This document shows, one piece after another, positions 1 through 11,739 of a stretch of DNA of 64,000 nt (its first letter is position 1; each line of letters starts with the position of its first letter). The stretch spans positions 33,728,293-33,792,292 of the forward strand of contig OY482854.1 of NCBI GenBank assembly GCA_960531495.1, read 5' to 3'. The notes under the pieces are model-generated. The model worked only from the letters and a program-made list of their open reading frames with translations. It was not told the origin of the DNA and did not search any database. The DNA is from Zeus faber (taxonomy: Eukaryota; Chordata; Actinopteri; Zeiformes; Zeidae). The position numbers and the translations under genes are program-made.

Positions 1-119
1 GTGTTATGACGTTATCCTAAAAATGAGAAGGCGTCTGTCTCCTTCCTCTCAGGTCCCTGTCTACTTCCTGTCTACTTCCTGTCAGGTCCCTGTCTACTTC
101 CTGTAGTCCAAAGAGTCCT

Positions 120-342
120 GCCTCACTGCGTCTCTGTAGAAGGAAATCACTGGTCAATTTGGATGGAACTTGAACCACGAGATGTCTGCAATGTCCTGGT
201 TCTAACGACACCTCAACCCGTGTCCAAAGCTGCAGTGGTTGTCCTGTTCCAGGCACTTTTAGCCCGAAAAATGCCAAGGAGAAAAATAATAATAAAAATC
301 CGAACAATAACCATAGTGATATAGCCCTGCGGGATGGACCCC

Positions 343-345
<3 letters not shown>
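120..345 (+). repeat. Family A-like segment ending at an AAT tail
   Basis: TTTGGATGGAACTTGAACCACGAGAT resembles 32860-32890, and the segment ends GGATGGACCCC before AAT repeats, as at 1450 and 32993. The middle is diverged. Confidence 0.5.
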
Positions 346-379
<34 letters not shown>

Positions 380-472
380 CATAATAATCATAATCATAAT
401 CATAATCATAATAATAATCACAATAATAATCATTATCGTAATCATAATCATAATCATAATCATCATAATAAT
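340..472. repeat. AAT/ATC microsatellite
   Basis: TAATAATAAT grading into CATAATCATAAT. It follows a GGACCCC junction. Confidence 0.9.
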
Positions 473-687
473 AAATCCAGCTGCAGGCAGCAATACATGG
501 GGTCCAGGATAGTCGGCCCTTGGTTAAAGTTCAATGTTGGGGTGTGCTTTGTCTCTCTGTTGTGGTCTGTTGTGACTGCAGACGTTCATTCCTTCCGCCT
601 GGTTACAGTGTTATACTATTATGGGATGGTGTTTGTGGCTGTGGGTGGGTTTCTTATGCTGCAACTAACTGTGGTTATCATTCTGAA

Positions 688-1300
688 GTAGGGCTGCCCC
701 ATTATGGCTGAAATGATAATCACAATTATTTTAGTCAATATGGTGATCACAATTTTTTATCACCATTAATAATTAAAAATTCATGGCACTTTGTCAATCA
801 ACATAAAACTGCATTCACTGTAATAATGTATTTTATGAACCTATAGATAAATAAACTAAGGTAAGTGTTTTAACTGATTTCAGTTGTAGAAGATATATAA
901 TGAAATTAATTGTGTGTTCTGGGCTACACCAAAAACACAATAAGAGTGAAAATATTTCAAAATACAGACAGATAAATACATGTTCCTTGTATTATGTAAT
1001 GTCTTATGTTATTGTTACTAGTAATTATAATTCAGGAAGCTTGTGTACATTGATATCTCTGGAATATCTATAAATTCTGACAGTGATGTTATTGGGTCAT
1101 GGTATCATTTATTTTGTAGAACTTCCTCTGTAGCGTTTATATATATTTATGATGTTTAATACGCTGCGCTTTGCTTCATCCAATTGTCTTCGGTAAGTTT
1201 TAAAAGTGAATTTGAAACATAATAAAGTTTCTTGTAATAAAATAATACTGTCACTGTGTAGCTTGGTGTGGTAAAGAGTTTGTCCAATTGTCCAAAATAA
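688..1300. other. AT-rich unassigned segment, possible old DNA-transposon remnant
   Basis: GGCTGCCCCATTATGGCTGA followed by ATAATCACAATTATTTTAGT resembles dispersed fish repeats that start GGGCTGCACGATT. No matching second end or ORF was found. Confidence 0.3.
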
Positions 1301-1456
1301 TAGAGGTCAGTCCATGTTAATTGGTTGATTGGAGACGTAACTCCACCATGTTTGATGTTTGTAACTTGTGATGCATTTCACAGAAACCAAATAATAAATA
1401 ATATGTACCTAAAAGGAATAAACTGGACCAGTGTATTTCTGCCTGCACGGGCTGGA

Positions 1457-1460
1457 CCCC

Positions 1461-1492
<32 letters not shown>

Positions 1493-1602
1493 TTACTACT
1501 ACTACTACTACTACTAATAATAATAATAACAATAATATAATAAATAAATAATCAAAATATTATTACTATTATTATTATTAGTACTACTACTACTACTACT
1601 AG

Positions 1603-1652
<50 letters not shown>

Positions 1653-1700
1653 ATAATAATAATAATAATAATCATAATCATAATCATAATCATAATAATA
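1457..1700. repeat. AAT/ACT/ATC microsatellite
   Basis: Blocks of AAT, ACT and CATAAT repeats after a CTGGACCCC junction. Confidence 0.9.
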
Positions 1701-1734
1701 TTTACTTAACGTATAAGAACTTCGGCAGAACCTA

Positions 1735-2240
1735 TGAACACCGTCTTGTTTGAGACCAGTATGTCACAAACAGGTGGTGGTTTAAAATTCATCCAAATAA
1801 ATCCACATATGGTGCAGATATTAGTGAAAAACTGACAAAATTTGATCCCAAATATTCAGTTGGTCTTGGCTAACACATCACCCATCCGGTTCTAGTAAGA
1901 CGCTTTATGAAGTCATCATATTATTTACTATAAATTATATTTACAGAAAGACACTTTATAACATCATCATATTATTTATTATAAATTATATTTACAGTAA
2001 GATGCTTTATGACACCATCATATTATTTATTATAAATTATATTTACAGTAACACACTTAATAACATCATCATATTATTTATTATAAATTATATTTACAGT
2101 AAGACGCTTTATGACATCATCATATTATTTACTAGAAATTATATTTACAGGAAAACACTTTATGATGTCATCATATTATTAACTATAAATGATATTTACA
2201 GAAAGACACTTGATGACGTCATCATATTATTTATTTTAAA
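1735..2240 (+). repeat. Dispersed repeat family A with a 51-bp tandem repeat
   Basis: 1760-1870 matches the reverse complement of 32575-32720 (GCAGATATTAGTGAAAAACT, AATATTCAGTTGGTCTTGG). 1895-2235 holds about six 51-bp units (ATATTTACAGTAAGACGCTT, TATGACATCATCATATTATT); 51 is a multiple of three, so a weak 17-residue repeat frame exists. Confidence 0.8.
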
Positions 2241-2927
2241 TGTACAGATTGTGATTGAGAATGTCCAGTTGGACCGTGTCCAGTGTGGGCGTGGACTCGG
2301 TCACTCTGTAGTGGTCAGACGTTACCAATCTATGGATTTACGTGTGTATTTATATAACTTTGTATCTGGTAGATGTCAGTAGATCTGTTCGATTACTTTG
2401 CCGGATTAAATAAAAATAGAATAAAAAATGATTCTTAAAAATTTGTCAGGGCACCTACTCAAACATTAAATTGTGTGAGCAAGTAATGCGTTCAAGATCC
2501 AGCGAGGTCTCGAAAACCTTATTTCTGTGCAATTACCCACAGAAATAGCACAACACATTTTTGCACTTCATGGAAACATAACTTACTGAAAATGTAATCC
2601 AAGGAAAAACAACTCAACTTTCTAAAAAATTACGTAAAACTCGACAAATAAATGAATTTCCGTCACGGCACCAAATTACCTCCCGTCACTGAGAGTGCAG
2701 CTCTATTTCCACAGACAACACGGTGAGTTCTAACAATGTCAACAACACTGACAGTTGTTTTAAAGACAGGAGGGCTGTGCTGCGTAGACCGCATAGACAG
2801 ACCGGGGCGAGCCCACGCTGCATTAAAGCAAACTCGGAAAATTGTGCTACGTTTCAGAGAACCCGATAAACTGTAAAATGCTTCCAACACGACTAACCCT
2901 AACCCTGTGTATTGCTGCCCTCAGCTA

Positions 2928-2974
<47 letters not shown>

Positions 2975-3340
2975 TTGTGTCTGTAACGCAGAACATTTTC
3001 CCAAATATGGACTCACTGAATGAGAGGAACATCGCTCCTTGGAATTCTATTCTATTCTATTTTATTTGAATCGTGTGAAAAAGACAAAGGAAAAAGGAAA
3101 ACAGTCGATTTTCTAGGATTTAAGATATTGTGGCGCCACCCCTGGAGGAAAGGCTGCTCTGCTTCTAAATGAGCAGCATATGCAGCTATGTCATGAAATA
3201 ATTAAAAGCAGAATTATGATCCTGAGAAAACCCAGTCCCACAGAAGCAGCTTGATCCTAGTGATGGACCAGAGCGTCCACCTCCATGCTGCCCCTCTCCC
3301 TCTCTACATGCTGAAGAGTCCTTTCCTGTCTTCATCTGGT
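2240..3340. other. No gene recognised; short TTA microsatellite at 2932-2973
   Basis: Mixed unique-looking sequence. A 75-codon minus-strand frame (2663-2890) has no recognisable motif. A (TTA)14-like tract lies at 2932-2973. Confidence 0.5.
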
Positions 3341-3345
3341 GCAAC

Positions 3346-3842
3346 AGACAGACAGACAGACAGACAGGCAGGCAGACAGACAGACTGGCAGAAAGGCAGG
3401 CAGACAGGCAGGCAGACAGACAGACAAGCAGGAAGTCAGGCAGACAGACAGACACGCAGGAAGGCAGGCAGACAGACAGACAGGCAGGAAGTCAGGCAGA
3501 CAGACAGACAGGCAGAAAGGCAGGCAGACAGGCAGTCAGACAGACAGACAAGCAGGAAGTCAGGCAGGAAGGCAGGCAGGCAGGCAGACAAGTAGGTAGA
3601 CAGACAGACAAGCAGACAGACAGACAGACAGACAGGGAGACAGGCAGATAGACAGACAGGCAGGCAGGCAGACAGACAGACAGGCAGGCAGGCAGGCAGG
3701 CAGGCAGACAGATAGAGATGCAGGCAGGCAGGCAGACAGACAGACAGTTAGACAGCCAGACAGACAGAGATGCAGGCAGGCAGACAGACAGACAGTTAGA
3801 CAGCCAGACAGACAGAGATGCAGGCAGGCAGGCAGACAGACT
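3346..3842. repeat. CAGA/CAGG tetranucleotide array
   Basis: About 500 bp of interspersed CAGA, CAGG and GAAGTCAGG words. Long frames on both strands reflect composition only. Confidence 0.95.
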
Positions 3843-3850
3843 AAGGTTGA

Positions 3851-4084
3851 GTGGAGTTCCTGCTGCTGGGCTCCATGGAGCTTCTCTCTGTGGAGATGCC
3901 TCCGCCCTCACAGCTCCACGCTGCCTTGCTGCGCTGTCAGGTCAGTGCTGCAGCGTCTGTTGAGCGCTGTCTGGACCCCAACCGCTGTCTAAACCACATG
4001 ACCCAGGTCTGTAAGGACCTGGAGGAGGCCTGGAAGGACCTGGAGCCTCCTTCCAGCACCGTACAACAAACCCTTTTTAATTGA
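3851..4084 (+). other. Coding-like open frame of unknown identity, possible exon fragment
   Basis: A 77-codon frame (starts MEFLLLGSMELLSVEMPPPS, ends near LEEAWKDLEPPSS) in sequence of balanced composition, unlike the repeats around it. CTGTCAG|GTCAGT at about 3941 looks like a donor, so the coding part may be shorter. I do not recognise the protein and cannot exclude chance. Confidence 0.22.
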
Positions 4085-4294
4085 TGTGTTGGTGGTAAAT
4101 TCCCAGTAGATTCCTCTGGCTTCATGGTTTGATTTCTGTATCTGACCTGACGTTAGGCTTTCATGTTGATCTTCAGTTGCAGGCACCAGAAACATGAATT
4201 TGAATAAAAATATAGTTTGAGTATTTCTACTGTCAGCTGGCTTTCACAAGTCTTGCCAAAGGGGAATAGGGAAGGAAGACGCTATATAGGACAT

Positions 4295-5645
4295 TACATT
4301 AATACAATATATATATTATATTCATGTAATATCACAGTAACATGATATACATTATATTACTATGATATAACTGAAATATTACGGTGATATTACTTAATAT
4401 AATATTACAGTAATATTACTGTGATATCACTGGAATATTGCTTTATATTACATTACTGTGATATTACTGTTATATTACTGTGATATAACTTGATGTCACA
4501 TTACTGTAATATTACTGTGATATGACTTGATATTACATTACTGTAATATTACTGTGATATAGCTTGATGTCACATTACTGTAATATTACTGTGATATGAC
4601 TTGATATTACATTGCTGTAAGATTACTGTGGTGTAATTCTAATATAGCTAAATATTACATTACTATGATATTACTGTGATATAACTTGATGTCACATTAC
4701 TGTAATATTACTGTGATATGACTTTATATTACATTACTGTTATATTACTGTGATATAACTTGATGTCACATTACTGTAATATTACTGTGATATGACTTGA
4801 TATTACATTGCTGTAATATTACTGTGATATAGCTTGATGTCACATTACTGTAATACTTCTGTGATATGACTTGATCTTACATTGCTGTAATATTACTGTG
4901 ATATAGCTTGATGTCACATTACTGTAATACTACTGTGATATGACTTGATATTACATTGCTGTAATATTACTGTGATATAGCTTGATGTCACATTACTGTA
5001 ATATTACTGTGATATAGCTTGATGTCACATTACTGTAATATTACTGTGATATGACTTGATATTACATTGTTGTAAGATTACTGTGATATGACGGTAATAT
5101 TGCTAAATATTACATTACTATGATATTACTGTGATATAACTGGATGTCACATTACTGTAATATTACTGTGATATGACTTGACATTACTGTAATATTACTG
5201 TGATATAGCTTGATGTCACATTACTGTAATATTACTGTGATATGACTTGATATTACATTAGTGTAAGATTACTGTGATATAATTGATATTACATTGCTCT
5301 AGGATTGCTGTGATATAATAGTAATATTGCTAAATATTACATTACTATGATATTACTGTGATACAACTTGATGTCACATTATGGTAATATTACTGTGATA
5401 TGACTTGATATTACATTACTGTTATATTACTGTGATTATAACCTGATGTCACATTACTGTAATATTACTGTGATATGACTTGATATTACATTGCTGTAAG
5501 ATTACTGTGATATGACGGTAATATTGCTAAATATTACATTACTATGATATTACTGTGATATAACTGGATGTCACATTACTGTAATATTACTGTGATATGA
5601 CTTGACATTACTGTAATATTACTGTGATATAATTGATATTACATT
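4295..5645. repeat. AT-rich 74-bp dimeric satellite
   Basis: Repeats of TGTAATATTACTGTGATAT joined alternately by GACTTGATATTACATTGC and AGCTTGATGTCACATTAC. The GATGTCACA word recurs at 74-bp steps (4492, 4566; 4762, 4836, 4910). Confidence 0.92.
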
Positions 5646-5668
5646 GCATACATTTTGTCATTTGTCAT

Positions 5669-5850
5669 ATTTTCCATCCATCCATCCATCCACCATTCAT
5701 CTACCCTCCATTCATCCATCAACCATCCATCCATCCATTCACCCTCCATCCATCCATCCATCCATCCATCCACCATCCATCCATCCATCCATCCATCCTC
5801 CATCCACCCATCCACCATCCATCCATCCATCCACCCACATCTATCTATCC
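5669..5850. repeat. CATC tetranucleotide array
   Basis: (CATC)n with CACC and TCTA interruptions. Confidence 0.95.
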
Positions 5851-5879
5851 AACCCTAGCTCCTCCCTCCTTTGCTTAAT

Positions 5880-7885
5880 ACCAGCAGAGTCCTGAGAGAC
5901 GCTGAGGGGGAGGCAAGACAAACAGATGGAAGAGGAGGAATAGAAATAGAAGAAGAGAAGAAGAGAACAACTCCTCCGGTGGACCGAGACTGAAGCTTCT
6001 CTAGTGTATATGTAGTATTAGAGAACATACAGCACAGTATCATATATTTAGTGTATGCAGTTTACACAGTGTAGTATATACTGAGTATATCAGAATCAGA
6101 TCTGGTGACCTGGTGTGAGTTGGTCCAATGTAGTACAACCAGGACCAGAAAAAAACCTTAACATCTAAAAAACAAAATATATACAAATATACAGAATGTT
6201 CTGTATGCAGCAGAACCTTTAAAGGCTGGAGGTTTTTACTGAGTGTAGCTGCAAATACAATGATGAATATAACATACAGAATGGATAAAGATATACAAAA
6301 AGAGATGTGGATGTATAATTTAGAATATGTATATCAATATAGTATCTGGATAGAACTGGCCTGGAACCTGCTGCAAGGTCACTACTTTGATCAAGAAAGT
6401 GGTATATTCATAAGTATATGTATAAATAAGTACATAATATGTACTTCCGATCCATCCAGATATGTATAAAACGTTCCTTCAGACCAGGAGATGTCTTCTG
6501 AGCTGATGACCTCATGCAGGATCCTGAACTGTTCCAACGCACACACTTTACTTTTTAATGTCGACTGGAGCAGTAAATGAGAAGTGAAGTGTGTTCTTCA
6601 TTCCATGGCCATGGAGACAATGAACAATTTCCTGGATCCAAATAGTCTAATTTGCATACTAATTAGTACTGTGCCAAAAAAGTAATTGCCTCAAACTCCT
6701 GTTGGCAGAAACCTCTTGATATGAAAGCGACGTTTGGCAGCAAACTCTCCAGCCCTGCATGTGCGACAGCTCTGTTTGTTCCCCTATCAAACATCTAATC
6801 ACACATCTGTTTATCTGGAAGATCCTGCTCAGTCACCATATACACCGTCTTCCTGAAGATACTTCCACTGGACCTTGGACTAAAGGGATCAAGGAGACTC
6901 CAGAAGGCTCAGTAAGTGCTGACCTGGAACGCTGGAACTCTCTTGTTTCTTAAAGGAAACTCCTGTAGAAGCAGCAGCAAATTCCAGCGGGATCATTCGT
7001 CCCTCTGTAGATGTCAGAAGGACTTCTGTGTGTGGAGATCGAAGAAGTTTTTCCTGGTCCCCCAGTGCGATCAGAAGTCCTGGCCCAAAACCCCCGGTCT
7101 GAGTACAAGTCTAGGATTCCATCTTCCTCCTTTACAAACCCTCATTTCAACTCCTATGCTGTTTTGTTTCGAAGCTTTATTTTGCTGCAGGTTGTGTTGA
7201 GACGAGACTAACTTGTTCACAATATTTCATACACTTTCTCCTTCTGTTTACTGTAATGACTCTGACTGACCATCTGAGGGTCCCTGAACCACACATTGGG
7301 CATCACATGTTCCTTCTGATTAACCAATATAGGGATCGTTTTATTTCCTACAGATGAGACGTTGGTCCTGTTCATTTCAAATAAATTTGTCAATCTCATT
7401 TGTTTTACATATGCATTATCTTTTACGCATGCATCAATCTCAGACAAGGGCTTATGGAAAAAAAACATTTTAAACACGCAAAAGTCATCATTACATCAAT
7501 ATTTAAACAAAACATCAATCACAACACATCAACTTGTCTTTTGCGTTTCACATGTGTAAACAGGGAAACAAGCAGGAAGCAACATATGACAACAAGCCAC
7601 AGGGGGCATTAGAGCGTCCAGCTGATGGAGCTGATGGAGCTGATGGAGCTGATGGAGCTGATGGAGTGGACCTGTGCATGCAGACCCGCATCTTGTGTCT
7701 TCCAGTCGTGGACCTTGCATTTCAGAGCTCAGCCTTCAGGGGGTGTCACCCGCTAAACCATCTCTTAATCACATGTCCACATCACCATGACACCATGTCT
7801 TTAACATTAAAGATTTCATTAAGAAACATGAAGGTGTAATGACATAACATCCCAGCTGGGCCTATCAAACAAACATTCTTGAAAA
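5880..7885. other. No gene recognised
   Basis: Only short frames (under 110 codons) without recognisable domains. A small 9-bp tandem (AGCTGATGG, about five copies) lies at 7619-7666. Confidence 0.5.
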
Positions 7886-7914
7886 CACTTAAAAAGCAGC
7901 CCAGACGTGGCCAC

Positions 7915-8590
7915 CCGTCAGTCAGCCAGTCAGTCAGTTAATCAGTTAATTAATCTGTTATTGAGTTAGTTAAATATTCATTCAGTCAGTCAGTCAGTCA
8001 GTAAGTCATTCAGTGAATTAGTCACTTAGCTGTCAGTAAGTCAGCCAGTCAGCCAGTCAAACAGTCAGTAGTCAGTTTGTCAGTCACTGAGTCGGTCAAA
8101 TAGTCAGTTAGATAGTTAGTCATTTAGTCAGTCGGTCGGTCAGTCAGTCAGTCAGTCAGTCAGTCAGTCAATTAGCCAGCTAGTAGTGATTTAGTCAGTC
8201 AGTCAGTCAGTCAGTTAGTCAGTTAGTAGTCAGTCAGTCAATTAGTCTGTCAGTCAGTAGGTGAATCAGTTCGTTAGTCAGTTATTCACTCATTCAATCA
8301 ATCAATCAGTCAGTCAGTCAGTTAGTTAGCCAGCTAGTAGTTACCTAGTCAGTCAGTCAGTTAGTGTCAGTAAGTTAGTCACTTAGTAGACATTTAGTCA
8401 GTCAGTCAGTCAGTCAGTTAGCCAGGCAGTGAAGGCCCTGTGACACTGTGAAAGAATACCCTACCAGCTCCAGACTAAACCTGATTGGCTAGTTAGTCTG
8501 TCCAGGCAGGGTTAGGGTCAGTCAGTTAGTAGTCAGTCAGTCACTCCCTCAGTCAGTCATTTAGTCAGTTAGCAGTATTTTGGTCAGTCA
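7915..8590. repeat. CAGT tetranucleotide tract, left of the L1-like LINE
   Basis: Degenerate GTCAGTCAGT / GTTAGTTAGT repeats. A non-repeat stretch interrupts at 8430-8515. The same repeat resumes after the LINE at 15195. Confidence 0.92.
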
Positions 8591-8631
8591 GGCTTGGTCT
8601 CACCAGCTAAACATAGCAAAATCCTCACCAG

Positions 8632-9560
8632 GATGAACCCCAGCTTCTGTCTACTGCAAGAAACTCACCTCACTGAATCCGAGCACCTCAAACTCAAAGC
8701 TAAATGGGTTAATCAGATGTTTTCTGCATCATACAACCCAAAACAATTGGTGTTTCTATGTTGATCAATAAAAGTATCCCATATCAGAATAAAACCACAA
8801 TATCAGAGACAGAAGGGCGTTACATAATGATTAATGGAATTTTTGGAGAACATCAAATTAACCATAGCTAATATTTATGGCCCCAATGTTGATGACCCAA
8901 ATTTCTTTCACAATATATTTTCAAAACTCTTAAAATTCTCTGAATCAATTATTATATTGGGAGGACACTGCAACACAGTATTAGACCCAAATATAGACCG
9001 TTCTCAAGCCAAAAATATTCACAAATCCTGGCGTTCGTCGGACATTGTAAAACAATATATGAGTGATCTTGCTCTTGGGGATTGTTGGTGATCAAATAAC
9101 CCACATTCTAGAGAATACACATAATTTTAGAGAAACTCTCTACTCTCTCAACTCTAGAGAAACTTTGGTGGGGTGGTGAATAATATTATTTTTCACCACC
9201 CCACAAAAGTTTCTCTAGAATCGACATTTTCTTGACAAGTGAAATCCACCCTATTGTAATTTCCGAACACGGGTCGATTAGTTTCAACCGCAGAAATGAC
9301 ACAAACCGGAACCCCCACGGCAGGTGGGGGTTTAACACCTCACTTTTGACAGATAAAGAATTTAACCATTTCTTTGCAAGAGAATGGACTTCCTTCATTG
9401 AATTGAATGACTCCCCAGAAAAATCACCATCCTTACCCTGGAAGCAGCTAAGAGGTAGTATTATTTCATTCTCCACTCACAAGAAAAAGAAAGGACAAGA
9501 ATGCCAAAATAAACTCGAACAACGACTAAAGGAGTTGCATTCCCAACAAGCCCACTTATC
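8632..9560 (+). pseudogene. L1-like ORF2 endonuclease part, broken
   Basis: Pieces in shifted frames: SFCLLQETHLTESEHLKLK, then ANIYGPNVDDPNFFHNIFSK, then IIILGGHCNTVLDPNIDRSQ (the family GDFN box changed to GGHC), then a connector KQLRGSIISFSTHKKKK. Stops occur between them. A tandem-looking CTCTAGAGAAACTTTGGTGG / inverted copy lies at 9150-9220. Confidence 0.78.
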
Positions 9561-9562
9561 CA

Positions 9563-11737
9563 GATTCAAGATTCAAGATTCAAGAGGTTTATTCATCACA
9601 TACATATACATACTTTCATACATATATGCAGTGAAATGTCAATGCAACGCACCCGGTGATTACACACAATATGTCCTAGACTGAACACAGGAGCTCCTTA
9701 GAAAATAATTTCCACTTGACCAACTAACTGATTCCTAAAACGTAATGCAGTAAGTTGAATACTATAGAATAAAATAAAATAAGAACTCAAGGGTAATGCA
9801 GGGTGGGGGTACAGAATAGATTAAGGGAATAGGCTTATGTATATGGGATAGACTTACGTATGTATATGGGATAGGCAATTTATGTATATACAGATATGTG
9901 CATTAAAGTGGCATGTGAATAAAATGAGGTAGTGTTTGTGAGATATACAGCACAGAATACAATGGTACGGCGCAGCAATATTGTAACACCGAACAACCCA
10001 GAACAGTGACACAGTATGCGGTACAGTAGGCTACATACAGTACAGTAAGGTAGTGCAGCCTATGTGTGCTGCTCAGTGAGGACCCCTGGTGAGGTCAGCA
10101 TTGACAGTACTTATGGCTTGCGGGAAGAAACTCTGTCTCAGTCTCTCTGTTCTCACTGTGTGACTGCAGAGGCGCTTGCCTGACCGCAGCAGCTGGAACA
10201 GTCCGTTGTTGGGGTGATGAGGATCCTTCATGATCCTGCGGGCTCTGCTGATACACCTCCTGGTGTATAACTCCTGCAAGCGGGGGAGGGTAGTTCCAGT
10301 GGTACGTTCAGCTGAACGCACCACCCTCTGCAGGGCTCGCCTGTCCTGAGCAGTACAGCTCCCAAACCAGGCAGTGATGTTGCCTGTCAGGATGCTCTCC
10401 ACTGCTCCAGAGTAGAAGGACTTGAGGATCCTCACCGAGACCCGGAATCTCCTCAGCTGCCTGAGGTGGTAAAGACGCTGCCTCGCTTTTCTCACCAGAG
10501 TGTCTGTTTGCAAAGTCCATGTTAAATCCTCTGTGATGTGGACTCCCAGGTACTTGAAACTCCTCACCCTGTCAACAGAAGTCCAATTAATCACCAAGGG
10601 CGCGTGCGTCTTCGGTTGTAAACCACGCCTTAAGTCCACAATCAGCTCCTTAGTTTTGCTGATGTTCAGGTGTAGGCTGTTGACCTGTAGACCTGGCACC
10701 AGAGTGACAGGTCAGCCACCTCCTCGCGGTAGGCCTTCTCATCGCCGTCAGTGATCAGGCCCACGACAAACAGAGTCGTCAGCAAACTTGATGATGGTGT
10801 TGGAGCTGGACCTGGCCACACAGTCATGTGTGTACAGGGAATACAGTAGGGGGCTGAGGATGCAGCCCTGGGGGGGTCTTGTGTTCAGGGTGAAGGACCT
10901 TGACATGTGCTTCCCCACCCTAACCACCTGGGGCCGGGCTGAGAGGAAGTCCAGGATCCAGGCACACAGCGGAGTATTCAGTCCAAGCTCCTTCCACTTG
11001 ACAGCCAGTCTGGAGGGGACTATGGTATTGAAAGCTGAACTATAATCGATGAACAGCAATCTCACATAGGCCCCCTTCCGGCCATCCAGGTGTGTGAGCG
11101 TGGTGTGCAGTACCTGGGAGACCGCGTCATCCGTAAATCTGTTCTGCTGGTACGCAAACTGCAACGGGTCCAAGGTGCGGGGGAGGGAGGCGCGGATCTA
11201 ATCCTTAATCAGCCTCTCGAAACACTCCATGACCACCGAGGTGAGGGCCACCGGACGGTAGTCATTCAGGCAGGCTGGAGAGGCGATCTTCGGGACAGGA
11301 ATGACAGTGGACCTCTTGAAGCAGGACGGGACCACTGATTCAGCCAGGGAGATGTTGAATATTGTAGTGAACACCGGGGTAGCTGGTAAGCACAGGTCTT
11401 CACTACTCGTCCAGATATGCCATCTGGACCCGCAGCTTTCCTGGTGTTAACCCGCATCAAAGCATTCCTGACGTCATGCTCCAACACTGAGAGTGCGCAC
11501 TCCTCCCCAGCGGTGTAACTCCAATTAGCCGACGAGCTAGCGGTGCTGTTGCCAGACTCAAACCGCACATAAAAGGAGTTCAGTTCGTTGGCGAGGGAGG
11601 CGTCCACACTCATGGCTGGGAAGGAGCAGCCCCTGCCACAAGCGTCTGGTGTCCCGTTTCTCCATCTGTAGCTCCACAGTCTCTCTGTACGTCCGTTTAG
11701 CGTCCTTCACTGCCCTCCGCAGATTTTACGATGCCGC
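9563..11737 (-). mobile_element. Rex1-like LINE nested in the L1-like LINE, 5' truncated
   Basis: The 3' end at 9563 has three ATTCAAG units (the family tail, CTTGAAT on the element strand). Similarity to the copy at 46490-49905 runs from here to about 11737, where the copy is cut in the ORF before the reverse transcriptase. Both junctions fall between L1-like sequence. Possible diverged target duplication: CCACTTATCC / CCACTGAGC. Confidence 0.83.
10073..11613 (-). pseudogene. Rex1-like LINE reverse transcriptase, frameshifted
   Basis: Minus-strand pieces in order: [40 protein letters not shown] (11613-11266), then [20 protein letters not shown] with [15 protein letters not shown] and [19 protein letters not shown] and FADD (11173-10748). 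The C-terminal LNISKTKELIVDLRRG, YLGVHITEDLTW and RRFRVSVRILKSFYSGAVES follow (10699-10073). Three frame breaks are seen. The motifs are those of a non-LTR reverse transcriptase; the order and FADD box are preserved. Confidence 0.85.
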
Positions 11738-11739
11738 CA

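Noticed and set aside
3186..3911. CLSVCLPACL-type frames and their reverse
   Set aside because: Direct translation of CAGA/CAGG repeats.
4295..5645. Many TAATATTAC words, which match the nick-site nonamer of circular ssDNA virus origins
   Set aside because: The word is part of an AT-rich tandem unit, with no Rep gene or stem-loop context; coincidence.
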